A stretch of 64,000 nucleotides of DNA from assembly GCF_900119165.1 (NCBI RefSeq), contig NZ_FPJG01000006.1:4588001-4652000 (forward strand), read 5' to 3'. The DNA is from Amycolatopsis australiensis. Lineage in GTDB: Bacteria; Actinomycetota; Actinomycetes; Mycobacteriales; Pseudonocardiaceae. Within the stretch, counting starts at the first letter, position 1. Every line of letters begins with the position of its first letter. Below the pieces are notes generated by a model. The model made no database searches. It worked only from the letters and a program-made list of their open reading frames with translations, and was not told where the DNA came from. Shown in pieces: positions 7,544 through 17,204 of the stretch. The position numbers were made by a program, and so were the translations under genes.

Positions 7544-8926
7544 ATGCGGAACAGATTCCTGGGCGGCCTGGCCGTGGCCACCGTGCTGGCCGCCGGGCTC
7601 CCCGCGACCGCCCACGCGGCGGAGGCCGGGAAGCCGTGCCCGGCCCCGCTCACGGCCGCGCGGTGCGCGGACGGGCAGCTGACCGACGGCACGCCGTACG
7701 CCTTCGCCAAGCCTGCCCGGTGGAACGGTGCCGTGCTGGTGGACCTCGACTTCGCCGCGGGTGGTCTCACCAGCCCGCTGACGGCGAGCCTGCTGGACCA
7801 CGGCTACGCGGTGGGCGGCACCACGCGCACGATCAGCAGCTGGAACATCGCGCGGGCCATCGACAACCAGGCCGAGGCGCTCGGCCGCTTCGAAACCGCG
7901 TTCGGCCGGGCCCGGTACCCGATCGCCGAGGGCCGCTCGATGGGCGGCATGGTCGCCGCCGGGGTGGCCCAGACCTACCCCGGCCGGTTCGCCGCGGCCG
8001 TGCCGATGTGCGGCGGCCTCGGCGGCTCGGTGGGCCAGTGGAATCAGAAGCTCGACACCGTCTTCACGCTGAAGACCCTGCTGTTCGGTGACACGGCGCT
8101 GCCCGTGACCGGCATGCCCGCCGACGTCCCCGGAACGCAGGCGAAGTGGATTTCGGCGGTGGCGTCGGCCCAGTCGACCCCCGCGGGCAAGGCGCGGATC
8201 GCGCTCGCGGCGGCGATCGGCCAGCTGCCGGGCTGGGGCCTGGCCGCCGACGGCTCGCCGACCCCGGTCCCGGCCGACCGCGACGTCGACGGCGTCGAGC
8301 ACGGGATGTTCCTGGCGCTGGCGGGTGGCCCGCTGCCGTACCTGGGCCAGGCGGTCAGCAGCAGGCGGACGATCGAGCAGCTGGCGGGCGGGAATCCGTC
8401 CTGGAACACCGGAGTCGACTACGCGCGCCAGCTCGCGAAGGCGGCACCCAGCGCACAGGACGCCGTGCGGCGGCTGTACGAGCGCGCCGGGCTCGACCTG
8501 CGTGCCGACCTCGGTGTGCTGGCCGCCGCACCGCGCGTGCCGGCCGACCCGGCCGCGGTGGCCTACCTGGCCCGCGGGATCGTGTTCACCGGCGACCTGC
8601 GGATCCCGGTGCTGACGGTCAACGGCACCGGTGACCAGATCTCGACCGTGGCCCAGCAGCAGTCCTACGGCGCGCTGGCCCGCCAGGCGGGCAACGCGTC
8701 CCTGCTCCGGCAGACGTACGTGCAGACGGCCGGCCACTGCACGTACACGACCGGAGAGCAGCAGGCGGCCGTCGACCGGATGCTGGCCCGCCTGCGCACC
8801 GGCCACTGGCCGGACACGGCGCCGGCCACGATGAACCACCTGGCGGCGGCCGTGGACGGCACCCCCGGCCGGTACCTGAGCTACACCCCGCCGCAGTTCA
8901 ACCGGCCGTACCCGGCCGGCCGCTGA
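7544..8926 (+). CDS. Secreted alpha/beta hydrolase (tannase/feruloyl-esterase-like size)
   Basis: 460 residues. A clear signal peptide ends near ATAHAAEAG (about residue 26). The nucleophile elbow EGRSMGGMVAAG places Ser at about residue 132; AVPMCGGLGG follows, and the C-terminus offers TVNGTGDQIST (acid) and AGHCTYTTGEQ (histidine), giving a complete Ser-Asp-His set. The gene begins 12 bases after the previous stop behind CAGGAGCAC, so the two hydrolases are co-transcribed. A strong hairpin follows (8950-8988). Large secreted hydrolases of this design include prolyl aminopeptidases, tannases and polyester hydrolases; I cannot choose between them. Confidence 0.78.
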   Translation: MRNRFLGGLAVATVLAAGLPATAHAAEAGKPCPAPLTAARCADGQLTDGTPYAFAKPARWNGAVLVDLDFAAGGLTSPLTASLLDHGYAVGGTTRTISSWNIARAIDNQAEALGRFETAFGRARYPIAEGRSMGGMVAAGVAQTYPGRFAAAVPMCGGLGGSVGQWNQKLDTVFTLKTLLFGDTALPVTGMPADVPGTQAKWISAVASAQSTPAGKARIALAAAIGQLPGWGLAADGSPTPVPADRDVDGVEHGMFLALAGGPLPYLGQAVSSRRTIEQLAGGNPSWNTGVDYARQLAKAAPSAQDAVRRLYERAGLDLRADLGVLAAAPRVPADPAAVAYLARGIVFTGDLRIPVLTVNGTGDQISTVAQQQSYGALARQAGNASLLRQTYVQTAGHCTYTTGEQQAAVDRMLARLRTGHWPDTAPATMNHLAAAVDGTPGRYLSYTPPQFNRPYPAGR

Positions 8927-8949
8927 CCCGGCCCGCTGTCGCGGTGGCC

Positions 8950-8988
8950 CGCCGTGCCGCCGGCACCCCTCGTGCCGGCGGCACGGCG
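8950..8988. terminator. Bidirectional hairpin terminator
   Basis: A perfect 17-bp stem (950-966 pairing with 972-988 of the 8 kb block) around a five-base loop lies between the convergent hydrolase and xylanase genes. There is no long T-run, as is usual in high-GC actinomycetes. Confidence 0.8.
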
Positions 8989-8994
8989 ACCCGG

Positions 8995-10404
<1,410 letters not shown>

Positions 10405-11421
10405 TCAGGGGCTGGCGCAGGTGGCCGCGGGCAGGCTCGCGGCGCCCGGTCCGGCGACCAGGAAGCCGAAGGTCGTCGACGCGCCGGCGCCGAGCGCGCC
10501 GTTGTAGACGGCGTTGCGCACGGTCACCGGGCCCATGCCGGTCGCCGTGCCGCTCCAGATCTGCGTGACGGCCTGGCCACTGGGCGGGGTGAAGCGGACC
10601 GTCCAGCCGTCGAGGGCGGTGCGCCCGGTGGCGGCGACCGTCACCTCGCCCGGGAATCCGCCGTTCCAGCTGCCCACCACGCGCGGGGTCGCGGTGCACG
10701 TGCCGTCGCCCGCCGGGGGCTGCGGGTCGCCGCCGATGCTGCCGGGCACGGCCTGCAGTGCCCGGTACCGGGTCGCGGCCATCTCGCGGTAGCCCGCCGC
10801 GTCGGGGTGGATGCCGTCGGGCAGGTCCGGAATCGCGACGGCGGGGTACATGCCGACCGGGTGCACGTGCTTGCCCGCCGCGGCCTTGGCGCGGATGTCG
10901 GGCGCGATGGCCGCGTCGAAGGTGCGGACCGCCTGGTCGGCGAACCGGATGGTGGCGACGAAGACGTCGGCGTCCGGCGCCTGGGCGGTGATCCGGTCGA
11001 CCAGGGCCGGCAGCCGCCGCGGCGCGCCGGCCGGGTCGCTGCCGTACATGTCGTTCGTGCCGATGTGGAGCAGGATCGTGCGGGGGCGGTAGGTGGCCAG
11101 CCGGCCGGTGACGTTCGCGTCGATCTGCGCGATGGTCCAGCCGGGGTGTCCTTCGTGCTCGCGGTCGGGCATGCCGGCCGGCCCGTCGGTCATCGAGCCG
11201 ACGAAGTCGACGGCGCGGCCGTCGGCACGCAGCTTCGCGCCGAGGTCGAGGCGGTAGCCGCCGGTCGTGCCGCCCTGGGTGATCGAGTCGCCCAGCGGCA
11301 TGATCCGCACCGGCTCGGGCGCGGCGGCGGCCGGGCCGGGGGACGCCGCCGTGGCCGGGCCGGCACCGAGCGCCGCGCAGGCTGCCGCCAGCACGCCGGC
11401 GACCGCCTTGAGCAGGTTCAT
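10405..11421 (-). CDS. SGNH acetylxylan esterase (CE3-like) with C-terminal CBM2
   Basis: 338 residues, secreted (hydrophobic signal to about residue 26). The SGNH hydrolase motifs are intact: MPLGDSITQG (Ser about 46), HIGTNDM, and PDGIHPD giving the catalytic Asp/His (about 202/205). The stretch HEGHPGWTIAQI resembles carbohydrate esterase family 3 acetylxylan esterases. A CBM2 module covers about 241-338. The start at 11421 is chosen over an upstream in-frame codon because GAGGGA stands a few bases before it. It would remove acetyl groups from xylan, making it accessible to the GH10 enzyme encoded next. A LacI-type palindrome sits just upstream (11431-11444). Confidence 0.88.
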   Translation of the reverse strand: MNLLKAVAGVLAAACAALGAGPATAASPGPAAAAPEPVRIMPLGDSITQGGTTGGYRLDLGAKLRADGRAVDFVGSMTDGPAGMPDREHEGHPGWTIAQIDANVTGRLATYRPRTILLHIGTNDMYGSDPAGAPRRLPALVDRITAQAPDADVFVATIRFADQAVRTFDAAIAPDIRAKAAAGKHVHPVGMYPAVAIPDLPDGIHPDAAGYREMAATRYRALQAVPGSIGGDPQPPAGDGTCTATPRVVGSWNGGFPGEVTVAATGRTALDGWTVRFTPPSGQAVTQIWSGTATGMGPVTVRNAVYNGALGAGASTTFGFLVAGPGAASLPAATCASP

Positions 11422-11430
11422 GACGTCCCT

Positions 11431-11444
11431 CGTTACCGCTAACA
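11431..11444. promoter_or_regulatory. LacI-type operator-like palindrome upstream of CE3-GH10 operon
   Basis: The site CGTTACCGCTAACA is a near-perfect palindrome (GTTA...TAAC around CG) of the type bound by LacI-family sugar repressors. It lies 10 bp before the esterase start and differs from the CebR-like boxes of the neighbouring cellulase genes. Confidence 0.5.
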
Positions 11445-11455
11445 CTGCCCCGGAA

Positions 11456-11483
11456 GGCGGCGCAGGGAGCGCCCTGCGCCGCC
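11456..11483 (-). terminator. Hairpin terminator after GH12 cellulase
   Basis: A perfect 12-bp stem (11456-11467 with 11472-11483) and a four-base loop directly follow the GH12 stop codon, separating it from the CE3-GH10 operon on the same strand. Confidence 0.75.
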
Positions 11484-11492
11484 GTCACGGCG

Positions 11493-12245
11493 TCAGTTGA
11501 CGGAGGCGGAGAACGAGTTGACCGCCAGGCCGACGCCGCCGCTCCACGGCTCGAACCCGGCCTGGATGCTGGTCAGGTACCACGAGCGGTCCACCCGGGT
11601 GCGGGCGTCGACGTCGTTGACGAAGTCCATGACGTTGAACGACCAGCCCGCGATCGGCGACTGGGCGACGTAGGACAGCACGTCGTTGCCGCCGTTGTTG
11701 CCCTGCCAGACGTCCCACGTCCGGCCGCCGATGCTGGTGGTGCCGACCCGGCCGCCGACCGGCTGCACGTTGCCCGTGTGGTTGAACCAGATCATCAGTT
11801 CCATCTGGTTGACGCCGGTCCGCTTCGCGGTCGGGTCCATCCAGATGTCGTAGGAGGCGTCGAAGACCGAGCCGCCGACGTAGGTGTAGGAGATCGACGA
11901 CGGCGCGCTGCCGATCTGGCTCAGCTGCCGCGGCAGGTTCGTGCCGGGCGAGCAGTTGCCGTAGTGGCACCCGACGTAGATCGCGGGGTAGGACAGCGGG
12001 GCGCCACCACTGGTGGAGCCCTGCTGGGTCTGGATCCGGAATCCGCTGCTCGTGACGTTGATGCACTGCTGGGCGCTGCTGCCCCAGCGGTTGTTCATGA
12101 CGACGTACCGGCCGCCGATGGTGGTCGAGCCGTACTGGTCGCAGATGAGCGTGTCCGCGTGCGCGGCCGGTGCCGCGCCGACGGCCGGAGCCACCAGCCC
12201 GGCCGCGATCAGGGCCACCGCGGACAAGGCGTGCTTCAGTTTCAC
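11493..12245 (-). CDS. Endo-beta-1,4-glucanase, GH12
   Basis: 250 residues, secreted (signal peptide to about A30-D31). Single GH12 domain close in layout to Streptomyces CelB2/CelA: nucleophile Glu in QMELMIWFNHTG (about E149) and acid/base Glu in QAGFEPWSGG (about E232). No carbohydrate-binding module. The GTG at 12245 is taken as start because GGAGG stands six bases upstream; an ATG five codons earlier overlaps that ribosome site. It is divergent from the GH9 gene, and the 238-bp gap carries two CebR-like operators, so both cellulases are probably induced together by cello-oligosaccharides. Confidence 0.93.
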   Translation of the reverse strand: MKLKHALSAVALIAAGLVAPAVGAAPAAHADTLICDQYGSTTIGGRYVVMNNRWGSSAQQCINVTSSGFRIQTQQGSTSGGAPLSYPAIYVGCHYGNCSPGTNLPRQLSQIGSAPSSISYTYVGGSVFDASYDIWMDPTAKRTGVNQMELMIWFNHTGNVQPVGGRVGTTSIGGRTWDVWQGNNGGNDVLSYVAQSPIAGWSFNVMDFVNDVDARTRVDRSWYLTSIQAGFEPWSGGVGLAVNSFSASVN

Positions 12246-12279
12246 GTGCCGCCTCCACATCGTTGTGTCGGAAGCGCTC

Positions 12280-12293
12280 TGGGAGCGCTCTCA
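12280..12293. promoter_or_regulatory. CebR-like operator (GH12 side)
   Basis: TGGGAGCGCTCTCA matches 13 of 14 bases of the CebR consensus TGGGAGCGCTCCCA known from Streptomyces cellulose genes. A second, weaker core (GGAAGCGCTCTG) sits 11 bp nearer the GH12 start, one helical turn away, suggesting a tandem site. Confidence 0.82.
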
Positions 12294-12423
12294 GGTCGGA
12301 CAGCATCCGATGAAACCACACCGGACCCGGGGAGCAAAGCCCTCCGCCGTGATCAATTTTCCGGTGCCCTTCGAAAGTTTCGCCGGTCATTGCCAACGGT
12401 GACCGGAAGCGGTTACCGTCCCT

Positions 12424-12437
12424 TGGGAGCGCTCTCA
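12424..12437. promoter_or_regulatory. CebR-like operator (GH9 side)
   Basis: A second TGGGAGCGCTCTCA, identical to the box at 12280, lies 47 bp before the GH9 start codon, in a position to block its promoter. Confidence 0.82.
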
Positions 12438-12483
12438 GTCCGGATCCACCATCGGCACGCCGACGAAGACGAGGAGATGGCGA

Positions 12484-15360
12484 ATGCGGGCAAGAAAGTC
12501 GCGGGCCGGGCTGGCCTTGCTGACCGCGGTGGCGCTCGGGCTGGTGACGGGCACGGTGCCCGCCTCGGCCGCGGAGTACGAGCGCCTCATCAACGGCACG
12601 TTCTCCAGCGGCACCCTGGACCCGTGGTGGGCCGGGGCCGGCACGACCGGGCACGTCACCGACGGGGAGTTCTGCACCGACGTCCCCGGCGGCACGGCCA
12701 ACGGCTACGACGCCCTGGCCGGGCAGAACGGCGTGCCGTTCGAGGCGGGACAGCAGTACACGCTGACCTTCGACGCGCACGCGACGACCACCCAGCAGAT
12801 CTCCGCCGTCGCGGGTGAGGCGGTCTCGCCCTACCGGCAGATCTCGCGGACCGACCTGACGGTGACCCCGTCGACGCAGCACTTCACCGTGACGTTCACG
12901 TCCACTTTGGACTTCCCGGCCGCCGGCAACGGCCAGCTGGCCTTCTGGTTCGGCGGCCAGGCCGCCGCGAACACCGTGTGCCTGGACAACATCTCCCTCG
13001 TCGGCGGCGTCCTGCCGCCCGGTGGCCAGCAGCCGCTCAGCGGCATCCAGGTCGACCAGGACGGCTACGTGCCCGGCCTGCCCGAGCGGGCCACCCTGGT
13101 GAGCGACTCGACGACGCCGGTGCCGTGGACGCTGAAGAACTCCGCCGGTGTCGCCGTCGCGAGCGGGCAGACGACCGCGCGGGGGGCGGACGCCGCGTCC
13201 GGCGCGAAGGTGCACGAGATCGACTTCTCCGCCTACACCACCGTGGGCACCGGCTACACGCTCAGCGCCGGCGGCCAGACCAGCTTCCCGTTCGACATCT
13301 CCCCGGACGTGCGGCAGAAGCTGCGGTACGACTCGCTGGCGTTCTTCTACCACCAGCGCAGCGGCATCGCGATCGACGCCGCGTACGTCGGGGCGGCGTA
13401 CGCGCGTCCGGCGGGACACGTGAACGTGGCGCCGAACCAGGGCGACAACAACGTCCCGTGCCGGTCGGACCTGAACTGCGGCTACACGCTCGACGTGCGC
13501 GGCGGCTGGTACGACGCCGGCGACCACGGCAAGTACGTCGTCAACGGCGGCATCGCGGCGTGGGAGCTGCTCGACGAGTACGAGCGCGCCGTCCGGCTGG
13601 GCGACGCGAGCGCGCTGGGCGACGGGAAGCTGGCGATCCCGGAGCGGGCCAACGGCGTGCCCGACATCCTCGACGAAGCGCGCTGGGAGGTCGACTTCCT
13701 GCTCTCGATGCAGGTGCCGGACGGCAAGCCGAACGCGGGCATGGTCCACCACAAGATCCACGACGCCCAGTGGACGTCCCTGCCCACCCGGCCCGACCAG
13801 GACAGCCAGCCGCGGCGGCTGTCGGCGCCGAGCACGGCCGCGACGCTCAACATGGCCGCGGTCGCGGCGCAGGCGTCCCGGCTGTGGCGGACCATCGACC
13901 CGGCCTACTCGGCGAAGCTGCTCGCCGCGGCCGAAAAGGCGTACGCCGCGGCGAAGGCCAACCCGAACGTGCTGGCCGACCCGAACGACGGCACCGGCGG
14001 TGGCACCTACAGCGACAGCAACGTCACCGACGAGTTCTACTGGGCGGCCGCGGAGCTGTTCGCCACCACCGGGAAGAGCACCTACCGCGGTGACGTCACC
14101 GGCTCGTCGCTCTACCGCGGCGTCAGCTTCAACACCCACGGCTTCGACTGGGGCTCGACCGGCGCGCTCGGCGACATCACGCTCGCCCTGGTGCCCACCG
14201 ACCTGCCCGCGGCGGACGTCGCGGCGATCAAGTCGGCGATCACCACGACCGCCGACAGCCACCTGACGCAGATGAGCTCCATGGGCTACCCGGCGCCGTA
14301 CCGGACGGCCGACGGGACCTACGAGTGGGGTTCGAACGGCCTGGTGGCCAACAACGGCGTGGTGCTGGCACTGGCGTACGACTTCACGAAGCAGGACAAG
14401 TACCGCGACGGCGCGTTCGCGGCGATGGACTACCTGCTGGGCCGCAACCCGGCGAACTACTCGTACGTCTCCGGCCACGGTGACCGGCCGGTGCAGAACG
14501 TGCACCACCGGTTCTGGGCGCACGAGCTGGACCCGTCGCTGCCGATCGCCCCGCCCGGCGCGCTGTCCGGCGGGCCCAACAGCGGCCTGCAGGACCCGAC
14601 CGCGGCCCGGCTGCTCGCCGGCTGCGCGCCCCAGCGCTGCTTCGTCGACGACATCCAGGCGTACTCGGTGAACGAGGTCGCGATCAACTGGAACTCGGCG
14701 CTGGCCTGGCTGTCCGGCTGGGTCGCCGAGAAGTCGCCGTCCGGTGTGGACACGACGCCACCGGCCGCGCCGGGCACGCCCGCGGTCTCCGCCGTGTCGA
14801 GCAGCGGCGCGACGCTGACCTGGGCGGCGGCCGCGGACCCGGAGAGCGGCGTCAAGAGCTACGACGTGGTCCGAGTGAACGGCTCGGCCCGAACGGTCCT
14901 CGCCACGGTCACCGGCACGACGGCGACCCTGACCGGCCTCTCGGCCTCGACCGCGTACACCGTGGTCGTGGTGGCCCGCAACGGCGTGGGCCTCACGAGC
15001 CAGGACTCGCCGTCCGCGCAGTTCACGACGAAGCCGGCCACCCCGGCGGGCGGGTGCGCCGTGACGTACACGACCAACACGTGGACCGGCGGGTTCACCG
15101 CCGCCGTCACGGTGAAGAACACCGGCACGACCGCGTGGTCCGGCTGGAAGCTCGCCTTCACCTTCCCGGGCAGCCAGAAGGTGACGCAGGGCTGGTCGGC
15201 GACGTGGGCGCAGTCCGGCGCCGACGTGACCGCCACGGCGATGCCGTGGAACGGCTCGGTGGCGCCGGGCCAGTCGGTCTCGATCGGCTTCAACGGCAGC
15301 TACACGGGGACCAACACGAACCCGGCGGCGTTCACGGTCGACGGCAGGGCCTGCGGCTGA
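12484..15360 (+). CDS. Multidomain cellulase GH9 (CBM4/9 - Ig-like - GH9 - FN3 - CBM2)
   Basis: 958-residue secreted cellulase. After a signal peptide (to about residue 30) come a CBM4/9-like jelly roll (about 32-178), a CelD_N Ig-like domain (about 187-275), the GH9 barrel (about 278-750), a fibronectin III domain (about 757-853) and a C-terminal CBM2 (about 858-958). Catalytic residues visible: D344 and D347 in WYDAGDHGK, and E731 in YSVNEVAINWN; the VHHRFWAH motif is present. This order is that of actinobacterial exo/processive GH9 enzymes such as Thermobifida Cel9B-like proteins. GAGGAG stands seven bases before ATG 12484. Controlled by the CebR-like box at 12424. Confidence 0.96.
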   Translation: MRARKSRAGLALLTAVALGLVTGTVPASAAEYERLINGTFSSGTLDPWWAGAGTTGHVTDGEFCTDVPGGTANGYDALAGQNGVPFEAGQQYTLTFDAHATTTQQISAVAGEAVSPYRQISRTDLTVTPSTQHFTVTFTSTLDFPAAGNGQLAFWFGGQAAANTVCLDNISLVGGVLPPGGQQPLSGIQVDQDGYVPGLPERATLVSDSTTPVPWTLKNSAGVAVASGQTTARGADAASGAKVHEIDFSAYTTVGTGYTLSAGGQTSFPFDISPDVRQKLRYDSLAFFYHQRSGIAIDAAYVGAAYARPAGHVNVAPNQGDNNVPCRSDLNCGYTLDVRGGWYDAGDHGKYVVNGGIAAWELLDEYERAVRLGDASALGDGKLAIPERANGVPDILDEARWEVDFLLSMQVPDGKPNAGMVHHKIHDAQWTSLPTRPDQDSQPRRLSAPSTAATLNMAAVAAQASRLWRTIDPAYSAKLLAAAEKAYAAAKANPNVLADPNDGTGGGTYSDSNVTDEFYWAAAELFATTGKSTYRGDVTGSSLYRGVSFNTHGFDWGSTGALGDITLALVPTDLPAADVAAIKSAITTTADSHLTQMSSMGYPAPYRTADGTYEWGSNGLVANNGVVLALAYDFTKQDKYRDGAFAAMDYLLGRNPANYSYVSGHGDRPVQNVHHRFWAHELDPSLPIAPPGALSGGPNSGLQDPTAARLLAGCAPQRCFVDDIQAYSVNEVAINWNSALAWLSGWVAEKSPSGVDTTPPAAPGTPAVSAVSSSGATLTWAAAADPESGVKSYDVVRVNGSARTVLATVTGTTATLTGLSASTAYTVVVVARNGVGLTSQDSPSAQFTTKPATPAGGCAVTYTTNTWTGGFTAAVTVKNTGTTAWSGWKLAFTFPGSQKVTQGWSATWAQSGADVTATAMPWNGSVAPGQSVSIGFNGSYTGTNTNPAAFTVDGRACG

Positions 15361-15372
15361 CCGGTCCGCCAC

Positions 15373-15404
15373 GGACCCGGCCGCGGCGCGCCGCGGCCGG
15401 GTCC
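15373..15404 (+). terminator. Terminator after GH9 cellulase
   Basis: A perfect 16-bp inverted repeat without loop (15373-15388 with 15389-15404), starting 12 bp after the GH9 stop. Confidence 0.8.
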
Positions 15405-15469
15405 GGCCACTGTGGACGGACCAGGGTGGCTGCCCGGGCCGCCCGCCCGCACTGCTACAGTCGCCTGGC

Positions 15470-15490
15470 CCGGGATGTTCGGGTTTTTTT
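15470..15490 (+). promoter_or_regulatory. Short hairpin followed by T7 run
   Basis: A small CCCG/CGGG stem is followed by seven consecutive T (15484-15490), rare in this GC-rich DNA. It lies just before the small ORF at 15516 and could be an intrinsic terminator or attenuator; the stem is only four pairs, so this is tentative. Confidence 0.3.
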
Positions 15491-15515
15491 CGTGCTGGAC
15501 CAGAGGATTTTCGGA

Positions 15516-15743
15516 ATGGAAGAAGAGGCTGCGCTCGAAGCGGCCTTCCGCCGGCGGATCGCGCGGGCGAGCCGGAACGTGGCGGACGCGAAGAAGACCG
15601 GCGACCACGCGGTGGCCGGCAGGCACGCCGCGCGGCTCGAGGACGCCTTCGAGCTGGCGCTGCGGTTCAAGCTCGACGACCGGGTGCCGAACCCCGGCCG
15701 GACGGCGATCCCCCGGCCCCGCACGGCGCTGTCGCCGGCCTGA
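15516..15743 (+). CDS. Small charged helical protein, unknown function
   Basis: 75 residues starting MEEEAALEAAFRRRIARASR. The body alternates acidic and basic residues and is predicted largely helical, ending in a basic, Pro-rich tail. ATG 15516 has AGAGGA eight bases upstream; an in-frame GTG at 15492 could extend it by eight codons. No family is recognised. It stands alone between the GH9 terminator and the convergent MFS pseudogene. Small proteins of this type are common in Pseudonocardiaceae, and the codon usage (G/C third positions) is that of a coding frame. Confidence 0.5.
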   Translation: MEEEAALEAAFRRRIARASRNVADAKKTGDHAVAGRHAARLEDAFELALRFKLDDRVPNPGRTAIPRPRTALSPA

Positions 15744-15910
15744 CGATCGGGTCCCCCGTGCGGGGGTCGCCCGCGTGGGCGCCGGATTGGGAGTAACCGG
15801 GCTCCTCACGCAGACTGACCGCGTGAGCCAGGCGGGGACGACGGCGAAACGGAAGCAGGCGGCCGCGGCGTGGATCGGATTCCGGGCGGCGATGCACCTT
15901 CCGCTCCGCG

Positions 15911-17109
15911 TCAGCGTTCGGTGACGTCCAGCGGCCGGCTGCTCCGCCGCGGTAGGAACGCGGTCAGGACGCCGGCGATCGCGGACGCGAGGCCGAGGAC
16001 GGCCAGCGCGCCTCGGAGCCCGCCGGTGCCGGCGCCGATCGCGGCGACGACGAGCGGGCACGCGAACTCGCCGAGGAACAGCGTGCCGGTCCACAGGCCG
16101 GTGCCGCGCCCCCGCTGGTCGAAGCCCGTTGACCGCCCACGTCAGCAGGTCGGCAGCAGCATGCCGGTCCCGAAGCCGGTGAAGACCGCGCCGACGGTGA
16201 TGACGACCGGCGAGGCGGTGGCGAACACCAGGAGGAGGCCCACGGCGGCGAGACCGAACTCGACGGGCAGCAGGATCCGCGGCGTCCGGCCCGACAGGCG
16301 GCTGAACCCGGCCGCGCCTGCCGCCGTCGCCAGGGACATGACCGCCGAGACCGCGCCGATCGTCCGGGTGGCGGTCACGCCGACGCCGGTGAGCACAGAG
16401 GACAGTTCGACGATCAGGGCGTAGAAGACGACGCCGCCGAACAGCGTGACGAGGCAGGGCGCGGCCAGGTGCCGCCAGGGCAGTTTCGCCAGGCGACCGC
16501 CCGCGGCCGGCCCGCGGCGCGGCGTGGGCTGCCAGAGCTTGAGCGCCATGGGAACGGCCAGCGGAGCGGCGACGGCGTACATCCAGAACGGCGTCCGCCA
16601 GCCCGACGCGCCGAGCACCCCGCCGAGGGCGACGAACGCGGTGGCCGACAACGTGGCGACCACGGTCTGCAGGCCCAGGTAGCGTGCCCGGCGCGCGCCG
16701 GACCAGTAGTCGCCGATGAGCGTGGTGCAGCACGTCATGATGGCGCCCTCGCACAGCCCGGCGAGCACGCGGCTGGCGAGGATCGCGCCGAGCGAGTCCA
16801 GGTAGAGCGGCGCGGTCCCGAACCGGTGTAGGCCGGCATGACCAGCAGCAGCAACCGTTTCCGGTCGATCCGGTCGGCGACGACGCCGGCGAGCGGCGCG
16901 GTCAGCACGACGGGGACGAGGACGCCGGCGCCGGGCGTGCCCGCGAACGCCAGGCTCAGCTGCGGCAGGACGGGCGCGATGAGGACGGCGCCGAGCACCG
17001 ACATGCAGCTCCCGGCGAGCAGCAGGAGCAGCTGGACACCACCGGCGGTCGCACGGCGCTCGTCGGCGGTGTCGGCCGGGGGCAGGTTCACGGCTGGGCT
17101 TTCGGGCAT
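15911..17109 (-). pseudogene. MFS transporter with three apparent frameshifts
   Basis: A drug/metabolite-type MFS exporter can be read only by changing frame three times. The N-terminal part (from ATG 17109; LLLLLAGSCMSVLGAVLIAPVLPQ) runs to about 16830, where a one-base loss separates MPAYTG from FGTAPLYLDSLGAIL. The middle runs to 16142 (TGFGTGMLLPT, then stop), another one-base loss. LLTWAVNG then follows in a third frame, and a one-base gain near 16125 leads to FDQRGRGTGLW and on to the stop at 15911. All three fall in short G/C runs, so either this is a decayed gene or the sequence has indel errors. It follows the LysR gene on the same strand, 95 bp away. Confidence 0.8.
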
Positions 17110-17204
17110 TTCGGCACCTGAGTTCCGTCGTCGGTTCACCGGAGGTGCCGAAAGTGGGAATTCCGCGGCGGGGCAGCGGAAATCACTTCTGGCGAACCCG
17201 GGTA

